Shown: positions 21,605 through 31,519, counted from the first letter of the stretch. The stretch: 64,000 bases of DNA from Janthinobacterium sp. (GCA_025360045.1 JANYCY010000074.1:62001-126000), one strand, 5' to 3'. The notes: generated by a model from the sequence alone, not told the origin. Translations and numbers: made by a program.

Positions 21605-22609
21605 TCATATCGACCCCATCCTTTTAAGCAATTCTGAAGCTGGCGTACGGATCTTCGCCAGCGGATTGGCTCTATCAATCGTCTGGGTCTTCTTTTTCAT
21701 TGCCAGATGCGTATAGATCCGGGTGGAGTCTGCAGACGAATGCCCCATCAGCTCGCCGGTTTGGTTTTCTGGCACATCGGATTCGGTCAGCTCGGTGCCA
21801 AAGCGGTGACGCAAGGCGTGCGGGTGGAGCTGATCCTTTGGGACTCCTGCCTTTAGGCCGTGCCGAATCACAATGCCCTGCACGCCTCGAGCAGAAAGCC
21901 GACGACGTTCACCAATGAACTCATGCGCGGGAATGCGGCGGTTGTTGGTAGAAACAAACAGCGGCTGATCGCCATTGGCCAGAGCCGAATCAATATCCGC
22001 ATGATCTTCATGCTCCATATAAACCCGAAGCAAAAGCTCGGCCTCACGCGGTAGCGGCACCAGCCGCTCCTTTTCGCCCTTCTCGAACGTCCGGACTGAT
22101 AATCGCAGCTGGCCATCCACCGTAAACGGCACCAAGCTGCTGCGGTTTAATGCCACCAGCCCTGCCAGGCGCAGCCCGCAACCGATCAGCACGGCAAAAA
22201 TAGCTGCATCGCGGATACCTTCAAACCTTGACAGATCCGGTGCAGACACTAGCCGCTCGGCGTTTGATAGCTCAATGACTCGCGGGAGTGGTTTACCTGA
22301 TTTGGGATACGGCAGGCTTTCTGCAGGGTTTTTCCCGCTGATATGCCCAAGTCGATGCATCCATTTATAAAACTCTCGGATACAGGATATATACGGGATC
22401 CGGCTACGGGCATGTAGCTGGAATGTTTTATTCAAATACATGCCCGTAAATAGCAGCAGCTGCTGGTCATCACACTCACGCGGATCCTGCCCCTTTAGCC
22501 ATGCACCGAATCGCTGCAAAATATCGCCGTATGCCTGAATCGTCCGCACTGAGCAGCCATCATTCATTCGTTTGTAATCTAAGAAGCGATCCTTGAAAGA
22601 ATCAATCAT
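21605..22609 (-). CDS. Phage integrase, tyrosine recombinase
   Basis: A 334-residue XerC/D-like recombinase. The N-terminal core-binding domain covers about 1-105 (TIQAYGDILQRFGAWL). The catalytic domain has GCGLRLAGLVAL (Arg), HPHALRHRFGTEL (HxxR), LMGHSSADSTRIYTH (His and Tyr nucleophile). It lies 1.4 kb from the tRNA-Leu fragment at 24005-24062, so it probably catalyses integration there. The phased CCGTGGAT repeats just upstream (22645-23005) may be its arm-type sites or those of a partner factor. Confidence 0.9.
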   Translation of the reverse strand: MIDSFKDRFLDYKRMNDGCSVRTIQAYGDILQRFGAWLKGQDPRECDDQQLLLFTGMYLNKTFQLHARSRIPYISCIREFYKWMHRLGHISGKNPAESLPYPKSGKPLPRVIELSNAERLVSAPDLSRFEGIRDAAIFAVLIGCGLRLAGLVALNRSSLVPFTVDGQLRLSVRTFEKGEKERLVPLPREAELLLRVYMEHEDHADIDSALANGDQPLFVSTNNRRIPAHEFIGERRRLSARGVQGIVIRHGLKAGVPKDQLHPHALRHRFGTELTESDVPENQTGELMGHSSADSTRIYTHLAMKKKTQTIDRANPLAKIRTPASELLKRMGSI

Positions 22610-22644
22610 TTACATGCTCAACAAAGGGGTGGGGGCAGAACAAA

Positions 22645-23005
22645 CCGTGTTCCGTGGATCAGCGCAAACAATATTATAACCCTTTGTTTTTCTTGAATAA
22701 ATCAATTAAATCAATCCACCACTAAGCCGTGGATTACCTTTGCAATTCGTGGACAGTTTCACGTAATTTTCCATCTTCCGTGGATCTATACCTGCAATCC
22801 GTGGATTCTATTTTTTGCCTTTATCTATCTCTATCTCTTTATTTTAAAAAGAAAAAGAAAGAAATAAGGACAAAAAAAACCCAAATCAGAACAAAATTAA
22901 AACCGTGGGGAAAAGATGGCAAACCGTGGAATTAAAAGCCTAACCCGTGGGTATAGTTTTCTAATTAATCAAAGACTTAGCAACAAAGAGTAGCAAAATC
23001 CACGG
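22645..23005. repeat. Array of CCGTGGAT repeats with helical phasing
   Basis: Nine copies: 22652, 22727, 22747 (TCGTGGAC), 22778, 22799, 22903 (CCGTGGGG), 22924 (CCGTGGAA), 22945 (CCGTGGGT), and one inverted copy at 22998-23005 (ATCCACGG). Steps between starts are 75, 20, 31, 21, 104, 21, 21 and 53 bp, all close to multiples of 10.5 bp, so most copies face the same side of the helix. The array occupies the spacer upstream of the integrase, with an AT-rich stretch at 22840-22900. Candidate integrase arm sites, iterons or a partition site. Confidence 0.7.
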
Positions 23006-23374
23006 GTCGTGCATACCTGCGGCTATTTCTTATTTAGCCTTACCCCTCAGGGCCTTCTTTTCAGGTTTTTCTCTAGGCTGGCCAGCTTTAGAGCGACACC
23101 CAAGGCCAGCGGCCACCAGCGTCGCTCACCTTTGCCTTCTCTTCGCCAGCGGCGCAGCCGGAACGCGGCCTTTTTCCTGCGTGGGGGGTACGGGGGACAA
23201 AGCAAAGGCGACGCAACACAGGCCCTTTGTGTAGATGTTAAGAAGCCGGCGCAAGGCCGGCTTCAGGTATTTAAATATTTAGGCGGAGAGAAGGGCAAGG
23301 TTGGCCAAGCCAAACGAACATGGCCACCTGATGAGGTGGCCATGTTTCTAAAAATGGGGCCAAGGCCCCAAGGT
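23006..23374. other. Structured non-coding stretch with tandem perfect hairpins
   Basis: Three consecutive hairpins: GAAGCCGGC/GCCGGCTTC (23242-23264, 9-bp stem), AACATGGCCACCT/AGGTGGCCATGTT (23317-23346, 13-bp stem, 4-nt loop) and GGGGCC/GGCCCC (23356-23369). The preceding part (23100-23230) is GC-rich. A plus-strand frame exists (23009-23419) but its sequence is Arg/Pro/Gly-rich without ribosome site, so I treat it as non-coding. The layout beside repeats and integrase suggests an origin, recombination or RNA element. Confidence 0.5.
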
Positions 23375-23695
23375 TTAGGCTATTTCAATCCCTACGTAGC
23401 GTGCGTAGTCCCCTCCTGAAGGGTCAACAAACAAAGTGCTACGCTTAGGGGCTACGATCGCTATGACGCTCCGGAGGCCGTTTTTACTCCCGCCCTTACC
23501 CGCCATCCAGTCATGCGAAGCAAGCAGAGACTCGGTAAAAGCATCGTATTCTCTAGAGCTCAGCTCTTTTTTAAGCTCTACCCTGACCTGCTCTGCCCTA
23601 CCTTCCTCTTGCTCATAGCGCGCTTGCTCATGCACATCGCTAAGATTAAAGGGCTTACGTGAAAAATATATATTTGAAAATGTATTGGCGTTCAT
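23375..23695 (-). CDS. Small hypothetical protein next to the attachment site
   Basis: A 106-residue protein starting MNANTFSNIYFSRKPFNLSD. The first half is helical and charged. The second half has SVIAIVAPKRSTLFVDPSGGD followed by YARYVGIEIA, a strand-turn-strand pattern similar to small proteins on plasmids and integrative elements. It is the outermost gene of the prophage on this side. Its stop lies in the structured region. The function is unknown; it could be cargo or linked to mobility. Confidence 0.55.
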   Translation of the reverse strand: MNANTFSNIYFSRKPFNLSDVHEQARYEQEEGRAEQVRVELKKELSSREYDAFTESLLASHDWMAGKGGSKNGLRSVIAIVAPKRSTLFVDPSGGDYARYVGIEIA

Positions 23696-24004
23696 TTTGC
23701 GGCTCTAGTTCGGCTTGGAATGAACACACATTCGCTCTGTTTAGGCGTCTAAGCAACTCATTAATAAGGATATTTATTCCACTGTACAAAATGGCAAAAT
23801 CGGCCCTCATCATTTGCTCAACTACTAAAATAAACTGAATCAATAACCCACCAATTTAATTAACAGAGCGGTAAAAAAACGCCCCCAATTTTAGTTCCGC
23901 AAAACCCTTTCCACTTCATATAGAATGCGGGCTTGAAAGATCTATTTTTATTTGATTTGCGGAACGCAAATGGTGTCCGAAGCGGCGTAGATGTTAGGTT
24001 TCCC

Positions 24005-24062
24005 AAAGGACTTAAAATCCCTCGCTTATGGCGTATCGGTTCAAGTCCGATCCCGGGCACCA
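24005..24062 (+). other. 3' part of tRNA-Leu(UAA): prophage attachment site (attR-type)
   Basis: From GGACTTAAAATCC (anticodon TAA) through a class II variable arm, the T arm ATCGG-TTCAAGT-CCGAT and CCCGGGC-A-CCA, this is the 3' half of a leucine tRNA. The expected 5' half (GCCCGGG plus D arm) is absent upstream, and the anticodon stem mispairs on its 5' side. So the fragment begins near 24008 and marks the phage/host junction. The intact tRNA should lie beyond the left edge of the window. Confidence 0.8.
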
Positions 24063-24082
24063 CACTCAAACAGTAAAACTTC

Positions 24083-24117
24083 AAACCCGCATGCCTTAAG
24101 GCTTAGCGGGTTTTTTG
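24083..24117 (+). terminator. Terminator behind the tRNA-Leu fragment
   Basis: AAACCCGC (24083-24090) pairs with GCGGGTTT, followed by TTTT. It is the natural terminator of the host tRNA gene, which supports the right side being bacterial chromosome. Confidence 0.8.
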
Positions 24118-24216
24118 TTGTCTCAAATTCAAGCAAAAAGCCGGAGAAAATAAAAAATCAGGAGCGCCTTTTGTTTTTTATCCAGCTTCTGCAGCCATCA
24201 TCTGATTATCCCCTCC

Positions 24217-24966
24217 TCACCGCCCTCCCGCCAAATCAATAAACGTCCCTGTCGCGTAAGAAGCCTCGTCGGACAGCAACCACATAATCGCTTGGGCGAC
24301 TTCTTGTGGGGTGCCACCGCGTTGCATGGGGATGGAGGATTTGATTCGGTCGACACGGCCAGCTTCACCGCCATCACTATGAATATCGGTATAGATAAAA
24401 GCGGGGCGGACGGCGTTGACTCGGATGCACTCACTTGCTACTTCTCGCGAAAGACCAATCGTGAGCGTGTCGATTGCGCCTTTTGATGCGGCGTAATCCA
24501 CGTATTCTCCTGCGGAGCCAAGGCGGGATGCCGCTGAGGAGACATTTACAATTGCGCCGCCCTTACCTCCGTAGCGATTCGACATGCGCTTTATCGCTTC
24601 TTTGGCACATAAAAAATAAGGAGTGAGATTGCTGGCAAAGATGCGGCTTAATCGTGCAGCGTCCATTTCGTCCACGCGCATTTGCGTTTCTAAAATACCG
24701 GCGTTATTCACCAGTGCGCTGATCACGCCCAATTCCATATCTACGGTTTGAAATAAGCGTAATACATCCGCCTCTTGCGATACATCGGCTTGCACTGCAA
24801 TGGCCTTTGCTCCTGCTGTGGTTTTAATCTGCGCCACAATCGCTTCAGCTCTAGCCTGATTTTTTAGATAATTCACACAGACGGCATAGCCACGCTGTGC
24901 TGCAAGCGTCGCCGTGGCGGCACCGATACCTCGGCTAGCGCCGGTAATGAGGATGACTTTATCCAT
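24217..24966 (-). CDS. SDR family NAD(P)-dependent oxidoreductase
   Basis: A 249-residue protein from the ATG at 24966 (MDKVILITGASRGIGAATAT). The classic short-chain dehydrogenase motifs are present: TGASRGIG at 8-15, NNAG near 89-92, NVSSAAS, and YVDYAASKGA with the catalytic Tyr-x3-Lys. The end DEASYATGTFIDLAGGR matches the FabG/glucose dehydrogenase type. The substrate cannot be told from sequence. ATGs at 24978 and 25005 also exist, but AGAGA precedes the chosen one. It is the first host gene beyond the prophage. Confidence 0.85.
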   Translation of the reverse strand: MDKVILITGASRGIGAATATLAAQRGYAVCVNYLKNQARAEAIVAQIKTTAGAKAIAVQADVSQEADVLRLFQTVDMELGVISALVNNAGILETQMRVDEMDAARLSRIFASNLTPYFLCAKEAIKRMSNRYGGKGGAIVNVSSAASRLGSAGEYVDYAASKGAIDTLTIGLSREVASECIRVNAVRPAFIYTDIHSDGGEAGRVDRIKSSIPMQRGGTPQEVAQAIMWLLSDEASYATGTFIDLAGGR

Positions 24967-25189
24967 TTTGTCTCTCATAGTGGCACTGGGTGATATAAAA
25001 CCCAATTTAAAATTAGCGGCTTGATATTTAGCTCAGCTCGATACAAGCAGTCTATTCAGACTGCAATAGTAATAATTATTTATTTGGCATTTGTTAATAA
25101 TGCCTAATCACTCGTTTTAGTCCATTAGCTTATTCTAATAACATAAAAAAAGAGGATAATTCTGCTTAATTCTCTTTATTTTCAGGCAC

Positions 25190-27070
25190 ATGATGCAGTC
25201 TATCAGAAGTAAAATCACGCTATTAATTGCGTTATCCATGCTGTTTGCCACGATCAGCATTACGATCATCACCTGTTTAAATATTCGCAGCCATACCTAT
25301 ACCGAAGCCGAGCGAGAAATTGATTCTGTTGCGGCTGGACAAACTGCGTTTATCAGCCATTGGCTCGATGTGCGCAAGAAAGTGGTTAAAGCCGCAATGC
25401 GCCATAGTGGTGACGAAAATATCAGCCTATATTTGCAGCAGCTCGCCGATGCGGGTGGCTATAGCTTGATGTTTGAAGGCGATGGCAGCACAAAAACCAT
25501 GATGTATTCTGTGCCTGGCCAAAGTAAGCCTCGCCCTGACTATGATCCAGCAGCTCGCCCTTGGTTTATCCAAGCAAAATCGAGCAATGATGTCATCGTC
25601 TCCGAGCCTTACCGTGATGCTGAGCCCACCGTTAAAGATCTGGTGCTCACCTTGGCACAAAAAATCAGCGGCCAAGAAAAAGTGATTGGTGGAGATATTC
25701 TGATTGGCGATTTGGTGAAGTCCACACTCGGCATTAAATTAGCCGGTAAAGGCCATGTGTTTTTGATGACCAAAGAAGGCAAGGTGATTGCCTATCCTAA
25801 GCCAGGCTTCGAGCTCAAACCGATTACTGATTTAATCCCCAGCCTAAATGCTAGCCAGTTTACGGCGCTACAAAGCAAATCAGACATATTAGATATCGCG
25901 GGCGATGATTATATTGTTCAGCTCTCCCCTATTGCGGGTAGCGACTGGATCTTGGGTGTTGCACTCGATAAGGCCGAAATCGATGCGCCGCTCAATCACC
26001 TGATTATGGTGATTATCACCGCCATGATTGTTGTGCTAATTGCTGTGCTTGTATTCTGCACCGCTTACTTACGCAGCTTATTGGCCGGCTTATTGCGTAT
26101 TCGTGATGCCATGCTAGAAATCTCACAAGGTGAAGCCGATTTAACCCGCAGAATTCAAAGCGATGGCAATGACGAAGTAGCAGAAACAGCGCAGGCATTT
26201 AATCGCTTTGTGGATGGCTTAAATACCCTGTTTAAAGGCCTTCGTAGCGAGGCGATTGAATTAACTGGCGGTGTTAGCCAAGTGAATCACTCGGTACTGA
26301 AGCTTGCTAATGATTCGCATATCTTAGCGGATATTTCCAGCTCAAATGCCGCCGCCATCGAAGAAGTCAGCGTCAGCATCTCGCATATTGCCGATGCAGC
26401 AAGAGACACCGATGATCTGGTCAAAGAAGCCGCCAATGCTTCACGCCATGGCAGCGACAATGTGTTAAAGATTAGCGAAGAAATGGCGCACACCCGCTCA
26501 TCCGTCAATGATTTGTCCTCACTCCTGATTTCGCTTGAGCATCGCTCACAAGACATCACCAAGATCACCAATGTGATTCGTGAAATTGCCGATCAAACCA
26601 ATCTATTGGCCCTGAACGCCGCGATTGAAGCGGCCCGTGCAGGTGAGCAAGGTCGCGGTTTTGCGGTAGTGGCCGATGAAGTGCGTAAGCTAGCCGAGCG
26701 CACCGGCAAGGCCACCATGGAAATCAGCCAAATGATCGGCGATATCCTCAGTGAAACAGGCCGAGCCGTCAGCAATATGCAAACCACGGTCAAAGCGGTC
26801 GATGTCAGCAGCACACTCACTCAAAACGCCAGCGAGCAAATGCAGCTGATTGGCACCTCCATGCAGCAGGTTACCGAAAGAATCAGCGAAATTGCCTTAT
26901 CGACCAATGAGCAGCACAACGCCACAACGGCGATGGCGCAAAGCACTGAATCGATTAATGGCCAGATTTTGGATTCAGATGCCGCACTGCAATCATCGAT
27001 GCAAACTTTAAAAATGCTGGATGATTTAGCCAAGAAAATGCAAGGCACCTTTAATCGATTTAAGCTTTAA
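25190..27070 (+). CDS. Methyl-accepting chemotaxis protein with dCache-type sensor
   Basis: A 626-residue protein. TM1 is at about 8-30 and TM2 at about 272-295, with a periplasmic Cache domain between ([20 protein letters not shown] with the ligand-pocket D/W/Y pattern). A HAMP domain follows ([20 protein letters not shown]), then a cytoplasmic signalling domain with the hairpin tip [20 protein letters not shown] then [21 protein letters not shown]. It detects small ligands such as amino or organic acids and controls CheA. There is no C-terminal NWETF-type pentapeptide. Single gene. Confidence 0.92.
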   Translation: MMQSIRSKITLLIALSMLFATISITIITCLNIRSHTYTEAEREIDSVAAGQTAFISHWLDVRKKVVKAAMRHSGDENISLYLQQLADAGGYSLMFEGDGSTKTMMYSVPGQSKPRPDYDPAARPWFIQAKSSNDVIVSEPYRDAEPTVKDLVLTLAQKISGQEKVIGGDILIGDLVKSTLGIKLAGKGHVFLMTKEGKVIAYPKPGFELKPITDLIPSLNASQFTALQSKSDILDIAGDDYIVQLSPIAGSDWILGVALDKAEIDAPLNHLIMVIITAMIVVLIAVLVFCTAYLRSLLAGLLRIRDAMLEISQGEADLTRRIQSDGNDEVAETAQAFNRFVDGLNTLFKGLRSEAIELTGGVSQVNHSVLKLANDSHILADISSSNAAAIEEVSVSISHIADAARDTDDLVKEAANASRHGSDNVLKISEEMAHTRSSVNDLSSLLISLEHRSQDITKITNVIREIADQTNLLALNAAIEAARAGEQGRGFAVVADEVRKLAERTGKATMEISQMIGDILSETGRAVSNMQTTVKAVDVSSTLTQNASEQMQLIGTSMQQVTERISEIALSTNEQHNATTAMAQSTESINGQILDSDAALQSSMQTLKMLDDLAKKMQGTFNRFKL

Positions 27071-27531
27071 GCTTCTTTATTTTTGTAGGTGTACTGGAAA
27101 GCGTAAATGAGCGAGCCTCCAGTACACCAGCAGCAGAATAAGGGATAGATTCACTGGCTATTTGCTTCTTAGTGCGGTTTTCCCCTCAACCCCATTATCT
27201 TGAGCATCAATGCCGCTTCTACGAAATCCATCCTATCTTTTACCTAACTTGATAGGATGGCCTTCTTCAATGAAGCAATCCGCATAAAAAACCCACCTCA
27301 ATAACGGTTATGCATTTTGAATAAAATACATTCAATTTGGCAATATAACCAAATAAATAAAACACCTCCTAATACTATCCCCAGTAGCACACTATTTGTT
27401 TACCTCTTATTCTCAACATCTAAATTCATTTAGCCTTATTCCCCGCTCTAACTTACTTTGTTAAAAAGTATTTATGACATACGCAGCATTCAAGGTATGA
27501 ATGAGGCAAATAAAACAGCAAAGGAAATACG
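27071..27531. other. Intergenic spacer between chemoreceptor and sstT
   Basis: It holds two perfect inverted repeats: GGTGTACTGGA (27088-27098) with TCCAGTACACC (27118-27128), and CCATCCTATC (27228-27237) with GATAGGATGG (27251-27260). Neither has a clear T-run on the coding strand. The last 200 bases are AT-rich and probably contain the sstT promoter. I see no gene. Confidence 0.5.
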
Positions 27532-28773
27532 ATGCAGCAGGTACAACATCCGCTACTCAGGCTTTTAAATCGCAGCAGCCTTGTCAGTCAAATTATGATT
27601 GGCTTAATTGCGGGTATCGCACTGGCTTTATTCTTCCCCGCAGCGGCAAGCTCCACAGGCTTATTAGGCAGTTTATTTGTCAGTGCCTTAAAAGCCGTTG
27701 CGCCCATTTTAGTGTTTGTTTTGGTGACCGCTTCAATAGCCAACCACAAACCTAGCCAAAAATCGAATATGCGGCCGATTCTGGTTCTTTATTTATTTGG
27801 CACATTTACTGCGGCCGTTGTGGCCGTAGCGGCTAGCTATTTGTTTCCATCCACACTTATTTTGCTTAAACACGCTAGTGATATCACCCCGCCTAGCGGC
27901 ATTGTAGAAGTGCTGCGCAGCCTGTTACTTAGCGTGGTCGACAACCCCGTTAAGGCGCTCATGAATGCCAATTTTATCGGTATTTTGGCTTGGGCGATTG
28001 CCTTGGGCGTGGTAATGCGCCATGCCAATGACACCACTAAAACGGTTGTTAGCGATTTATCTGGCGGCGTATCGGTGATTGTGGGCGTGGTCATTCGCTT
28101 TGCCCCGCTCGGTATTTTTGGCTTGGTTGCCTCGACCATTGCTGAAACAGGCATTGGTGCATTACTTAATTATGCCCACCTTTTATTGGTGCTGATCGGC
28201 TGCATGCTATTTGTAGCGCTGGTAATGAACCCTGCGATTGTGTTTTGGAAACTCCGTCGTAATCCTTACCCATTGGTATTTGCCTGCTTGCGTGAAAGTG
28301 GCGTAACCGCCTTCTTTACCCGCAGCTCCGCCGCGAATATCCCCGTCAATATGGCGCTGTGTAAAAAGCTGGGCCTGAACGAAGACGATTATTCGGTATC
28401 GATCCCGCTGGGCGCGACCATCAATATGGCCGGTGCCGCAATCACGATTTCGGTGCTGACGCTGGCTGCAGTCAACACACTAGGTATTCAAGTTGATTTA
28501 CCTACGGCGCTACTCTTAAGCGTGGTTTCTGCCATCTGCGCTTGCGGTGCATCTGGCGTGGCGGGTGGCTCGCTGCTACTAATTCCGATGGCGTGCAGCT
28601 TGTTTGGCATCTCGAACGATCTGGCCATGCAAGTGGTGGCAGTGGGCTTTATTATTGGCGTGCTGCAAGATTCAGCCGAAACCGCGCTGAATTCTTCGAC
28701 CGATGTGCTGTTCACTGCGGCAGCTTGCCAAGCGGCAGAGCAGAAGACGCAGCTGGCTTTTGCGGGGCGGTAA
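27532..28773 (+). CDS. sstT: Serine/threonine:sodium symporter SstT
   Basis: A 413-residue protein of the dicarboxylate/amino acid:cation symporter family, inner membrane. Typical SstT segments are [58 protein letters not shown], then [17 protein letters not shown] and [20 protein letters not shown]. The serine-rich hairpin TRSSAANIP and the GATINMAG motif bind Na+ and substrate. It takes up serine and threonine. Length and motifs match the E. coli family member closely. It is flanked by a repeat element downstream. Confidence 0.92.
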   Translation: MQQVQHPLLRLLNRSSLVSQIMIGLIAGIALALFFPAAASSTGLLGSLFVSALKAVAPILVFVLVTASIANHKPSQKSNMRPILVLYLFGTFTAAVVAVAASYLFPSTLILLKHASDITPPSGIVEVLRSLLLSVVDNPVKALMNANFIGILAWAIALGVVMRHANDTTKTVVSDLSGGVSVIVGVVIRFAPLGIFGLVASTIAETGIGALLNYAHLLLVLIGCMLFVALVMNPAIVFWKLRRNPYPLVFACLRESGVTAFFTRSSAANIPVNMALCKKLGLNEDDYSVSIPLGATINMAGAAITISVLTLAAVNTLGIQVDLPTALLLSVVSAICACGASGVAGGSLLLIPMACSLFGISNDLAMQVVAVGFIIGVLQDSAETALNSSTDVLFTAAACQAAEQKTQLAFAGR

Positions 28774-28820
28774 GTCGAATCAGCAAATAAAAAAAAGCGG
28801 TAACGACTCAGGTATTCAAA

Positions 28821-28961
28821 CAAAACCCAAATCTTGAACCACAGAGAACACAGAGGACTCAGAGTTCCACGGAGAAAACCAAGAGAAATGATCCGTTTTT
28901 TTCCCTAGCTTTTGTGTTCTTTGTGGATATCTAATTTATTTTTAGCGCACCTGAGTAGTTA
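28821..28961. repeat. CACAGAG-family intergenic element, copy a (long form)
   Basis: It starts CAAAACCCAAATCTTGAACC, followed by repeated CACAGAG/CACGGAG units, then GGAGAAAACCAAGAG and an AT-rich tail ending AGCGCACCTGAGTAGTTAC. The same long form occurs at 41590-41718. Confidence 0.75.
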
Positions 28962-28962
28962 C

Positions 28963-28994
28963 AAAAAGCGCAGCGATGTAAGCTGCGCTTTTTT
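28963..28994. terminator. Bidirectional terminator between sstT and cysG
   Basis: AAAAAGCGCAGC and GCTGCGCTTTTTT form a strong stem with A and T runs on the two sides, suited to end both convergent genes. Confidence 0.8.
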
Positions 28995-29080
28995 ACGCCG
29001 TGCGTTCGTCATGCGGCGTAATACCAGCAAACAAAAAACGCTTGGTGGCGATTACGCCCTACACACCTCAAATAAATCGC

Positions 29081-30463
29081 TTAATCTTCCCGCCATTTTA
29101 GCTTGTCATGCAGGTTAACGACCTCGCCAATAATAATCAGCGCGGGGGGTTTAATCGCCAGCTCAGCCACTTTTTGCGCCAGATTACTTAAGGTACCCAC
29201 CACGATGCGCTGCTGCGAGAGTGTGGCTTTTTCGACCATTGCGGCGGGAGTATTTGGGCTTCTGCCGTGTTTGATCAGTTGTGCGCAGATTTTCTCGACC
29301 TGCGCCACGCCCATATACACCACCACTGTTTCAGTGGGGCTGACCAAACGCGGCCAATCAAGCTCCACTTCCCCATCACGGCGATGGCCCGTCACAAAGG
29401 TCACCGATTGGGCGTAATCACGATGCGTCAGTGGAATACCTGCGTAGCAAGAAGCCCCCGCTGCTGAGGTAATACCTGGCACCACTTCAAAGGCAATCCC
29501 CGCCTCGGCCAGCTCTTCGATTTCTTCGCCGCCTCGACCAAAAATAAATGGGTCGCCGCCTTTCAGCCGCAGCACTTTTTTGCCCGCTTGAGCATAGCGC
29601 ACGAGCAGTTGATTAATTTCCTCCTGCGGCACCGCATGGTTATTCGATTTTTTGCCCACATACACTCGCTCCGCATCGCGGCGCACCATGTCTAAAATCG
29701 GGGCAGAAACCAGATTATCGTACAGCACCACATCGGCCTGCTGCATCAGCCTAAGCGCACGAAAAGTCAGCAAATCAGGGTTGCCCGGCCCACAGCCCAC
29801 CAAATACACAGCGCCTTGCACGGGTGCATTGGCATCCGTCTTAATAGCTGCACTGAGTGCGCGTCGCGCCGCATCATGCTGGCCCGCAAACACCATATCG
29901 GGAATCGGCCCTGCTAGCGTTTTTTCCCAGAACTGCTTACGCGCATCTACACTGGTCAGCGTTTGCTTTACTTCCTCACGAAAATCGCTGGCCATTTGCG
30001 CCAAATCACCGTAGCCATGTGGAATCAAGGCTTCTAATTGGCTACGCAGCTGCCGCGCTAAAACCGGCACGCCGCCCGACGTGGAAATCGCAATCATCAA
30101 GGGCGATCGATCCACAATGGCTGGGGTAATAAAGCGGCAACTAGCAGGATCATCCACCGCGTTAATTAAGATGCCGCGCGCTTCACAGGCCTCAAAAACC
30201 TGACGATTGACATCTTCGCTATTGGTTGCAGCAATCACTAGGCGCACATTTTGTAGCTGAGATTCATTAAAGCTCGCTGCCAAATAAATTAACTTGCCCG
30301 CAACCACGGCCTGCGCTAATTCCTCGCATAGCTGTGGTGCAACCACCGTAATTTGACCACCCGCAGCCACCAGCAAGCGGATTTTACGCGCCGCCACATC
30401 GCCCCCTCCAATCACAAGGCAATGCTGATTTTTTAAATTTAGAAATAGCGGGAAGTAATTCAT
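29081..30463 (-). CDS. cysG: Siroheme synthase CysG (trifunctional)
   Basis: A 460-residue protein. The N-terminal precorrin-2 dehydrogenase/ferrochelatase has a Rossmann start [20 protein letters not shown]. The C-terminal uroporphyrinogen-III C-methyltransferase starts near 217: [20 protein letters not shown], then [39 protein letters not shown]. It methylates uroporphyrinogen III, oxidises precorrin-2 and inserts iron, giving siroheme for sulfite/nitrite reductases. The precorrin-2 branch could also feed cobalamin, whose late genes lie at 39608-42473. Confidence 0.95.
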   Translation of the reverse strand: MNYFPLFLNLKNQHCLVIGGGDVAARKIRLLVAAGGQITVVAPQLCEELAQAVVAGKLIYLAASFNESQLQNVRLVIAATNSEDVNRQVFEACEARGILINAVDDPASCRFITPAIVDRSPLMIAISTSGGVPVLARQLRSQLEALIPHGYGDLAQMASDFREEVKQTLTSVDARKQFWEKTLAGPIPDMVFAGQHDAARRALSAAIKTDANAPVQGAVYLVGCGPGNPDLLTFRALRLMQQADVVLYDNLVSAPILDMVRRDAERVYVGKKSNNHAVPQEEINQLLVRYAQAGKKVLRLKGGDPFIFGRGGEEIEELAEAGIAFEVVPGITSAAGASCYAGIPLTHRDYAQSVTFVTGHRRDGEVELDWPRLVSPTETVVVYMGVAQVEKICAQLIKHGRSPNTPAAMVEKATLSQQRIVVGTLSNLAQKVAELAIKPPALIIIGEVVNLHDKLKWRED

Positions 30464-30544
30464 TAGCCTAACAACCTTAAATTCAATTACTCGCTAGTTT
30501 GGGCTAGTCTTTCACTTATTGCAAAATCACTCTCTGCTATAGAT

Positions 30545-30590
30545 ATGATCTAAATCAAATATAGTGGGGTGCAAGTCATGTTTAACTAGC
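30545..30590 (+). promoter_or_regulatory. FNR-type box and -10 element for cytochrome c
   Basis: ATGATCTAAATCAA (30545-30558) matches TTGAT-N4-ATCAA at 9 of 10 positions. A -10-like TAACTA at 30583-30588 gives a spacing near -43 for the box centre, close to the class II activation position. Oxygen control by an FNR/Anr homolog is inferred. Confidence 0.55.
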
Positions 30591-30653
30591 GGGACATATC
30601 ATGCCGCCTGCATTTTTAAGAATGGTGATGCACACACCATGAAGGAATCAGAA

Positions 30654-30956
30654 ATGAAAAAAACAATTTTATTATTCTGCGTATTAAGCGCCAGCAGCGT
30701 TTATGCAATTACACCTGTTGATTTAGCCAAAGCCAAAAACTGCTTTGCCTGTCATGCCACTGATAAAAAAATTATTGGCCCCGCCTATAAAGAGGTCGCC
30801 GCAAAATATAAGGGGGATGCCAATGCCCTTACTAAACTGGCTGACAAGATAAAAAAAGGCGGTAGCGGCGTATGGGGCAGCATGCCAATGCCACCTAATG
30901 CGGTGAGCGATGCGGAAGCCAAAGATTTAGCTAAATGGGTGCTGAGTAGTAAATAA
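30654..30956 (+). CDS. Small periplasmic cytochrome c (c551/c552 type)
   Basis: A 100-residue protein from the ATG at 30654, GGAATCAG upstream. Signal peptide residues 1-18 (MKKTILLFCVLSASSVYA). Haem attachment CFACH at 30-34, followed by IIGPAYKEVAAKYKG, and the Met ligand in SMPMPPN (Met79). It is a single-haem electron carrier of the cytochrome c551/c552 family, working in the periplasm with terminal oxidases, nitrite reductase or peroxidase. The FNR-type box upstream fits low-oxygen induction. Single gene. Confidence 0.9.
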   Translation: MKKTILLFCVLSASSVYAITPVDLAKAKNCFACHATDKKIIGPAYKEVAAKYKGDANALTKLADKIKKGGSGVWGSMPMPPNAVSDAEAKDLAKWVLSSK

Positions 30957-30967
30957 CTGACTGCGAC

Positions 30968-31519
30968 TTAGGCAGAGCTTGCTACAGTGCTGTTTGGATA
31001 TTCATTTTGCCCATAATGATCCGCTAATTTTTGCGCTGTGGGGCTACGTTTAGCAATTTCTGCCTGTGCACTTTGTGCCATTGCTGCCGCAGCCGCAGCA
31101 ATGGCGCGATCAGCCCCGCTAGGATCCGCTGGTGCTAAAGCCGCCGCTTGAATGATTCTGGCTTTGCTTAGCGTTTCTTCAGCTGTCTTGCCGGGGCTTA
31201 TATCAATTTTTACCTCACCACCCATAGCGTATTGCTTACCATCGGGGCCAGTCTCCATCGAGTAAGACGCACCACTTGTTGCCAAACCACCCGCAGTTGC
31301 CAAATGTGCTTGCTCGTGCTGGCGGACTTCCCGATCGCGCCTTGCCATTTTTTCAACGGTGGCGAGTTGTGATTCGCTCAGTGGATCGCCATTTGCGGCG
31401 GTTTGAGCAGATTTGGGCTTGCTACTTAAATCTTGCGTTTTTGCCTGAGCAGCACTTGCCCCGCTCACTTGATTCAGTGCGCTTTGAGAAGAAGTTGAGA
31501 CACCGCCGATGCTGCTCAT
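30968..31519 (-). CDS. Putative metalloprotease, SprA-related (CJM1_0395-like) family
   Basis: A 183-residue protein. The N-terminal 50 residues are Ser/Ala/Gln-rich and probably disordered. From residue 55, MARRDREVRQHEQAHLATAG contains HEQAH, an HExxH-type zinc motif. It is followed by YSMETGPDGKQYAMGGEVKI and DISPGKTAEETLSKARIIQAAALAPADPSG, the hallmark of the SprA-related family. The family role is unclear, with possible surface or flagellar association. Convergent with the cytochrome gene. Identification by recalled family motif. Confidence 0.8.
   Translation of the reverse strand: MSSIGGVSTSSQSALNQVSGASAAQAKTQDLSSKPKSAQTAANGDPLSESQLATVEKMARRDREVRQHEQAHLATAGGLATSGASYSMETGPDGKQYAMGGEVKIDISPGKTAEETLSKARIIQAAALAPADPSGADRAIAAAAAAMAQSAQAEIAKRSPTAQKLADHYGQNEYPNSTVASSA

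Noticed and set aside
23009-23419. Plus-strand 136-codon frame in the structured region
   Set aside because: Arg/Pro/Gly-rich without ribosome site, overlapping strong hairpins; more likely non-coding.
23655-23843. 62-codon minus-strand frame
   Set aside because: No ribosome site, overlaps the start of the 23375-23695 gene, and composition looks non-coding.
24005-24062. Complete tRNA gene
   Set aside because: The 5' half and acceptor strand are missing, so it is only a fragment.
27088-27128. Riboswitch or terminator in the sstT leader
   Set aside because: The inverted repeats lack a T-run and no known riboswitch core is recognised.
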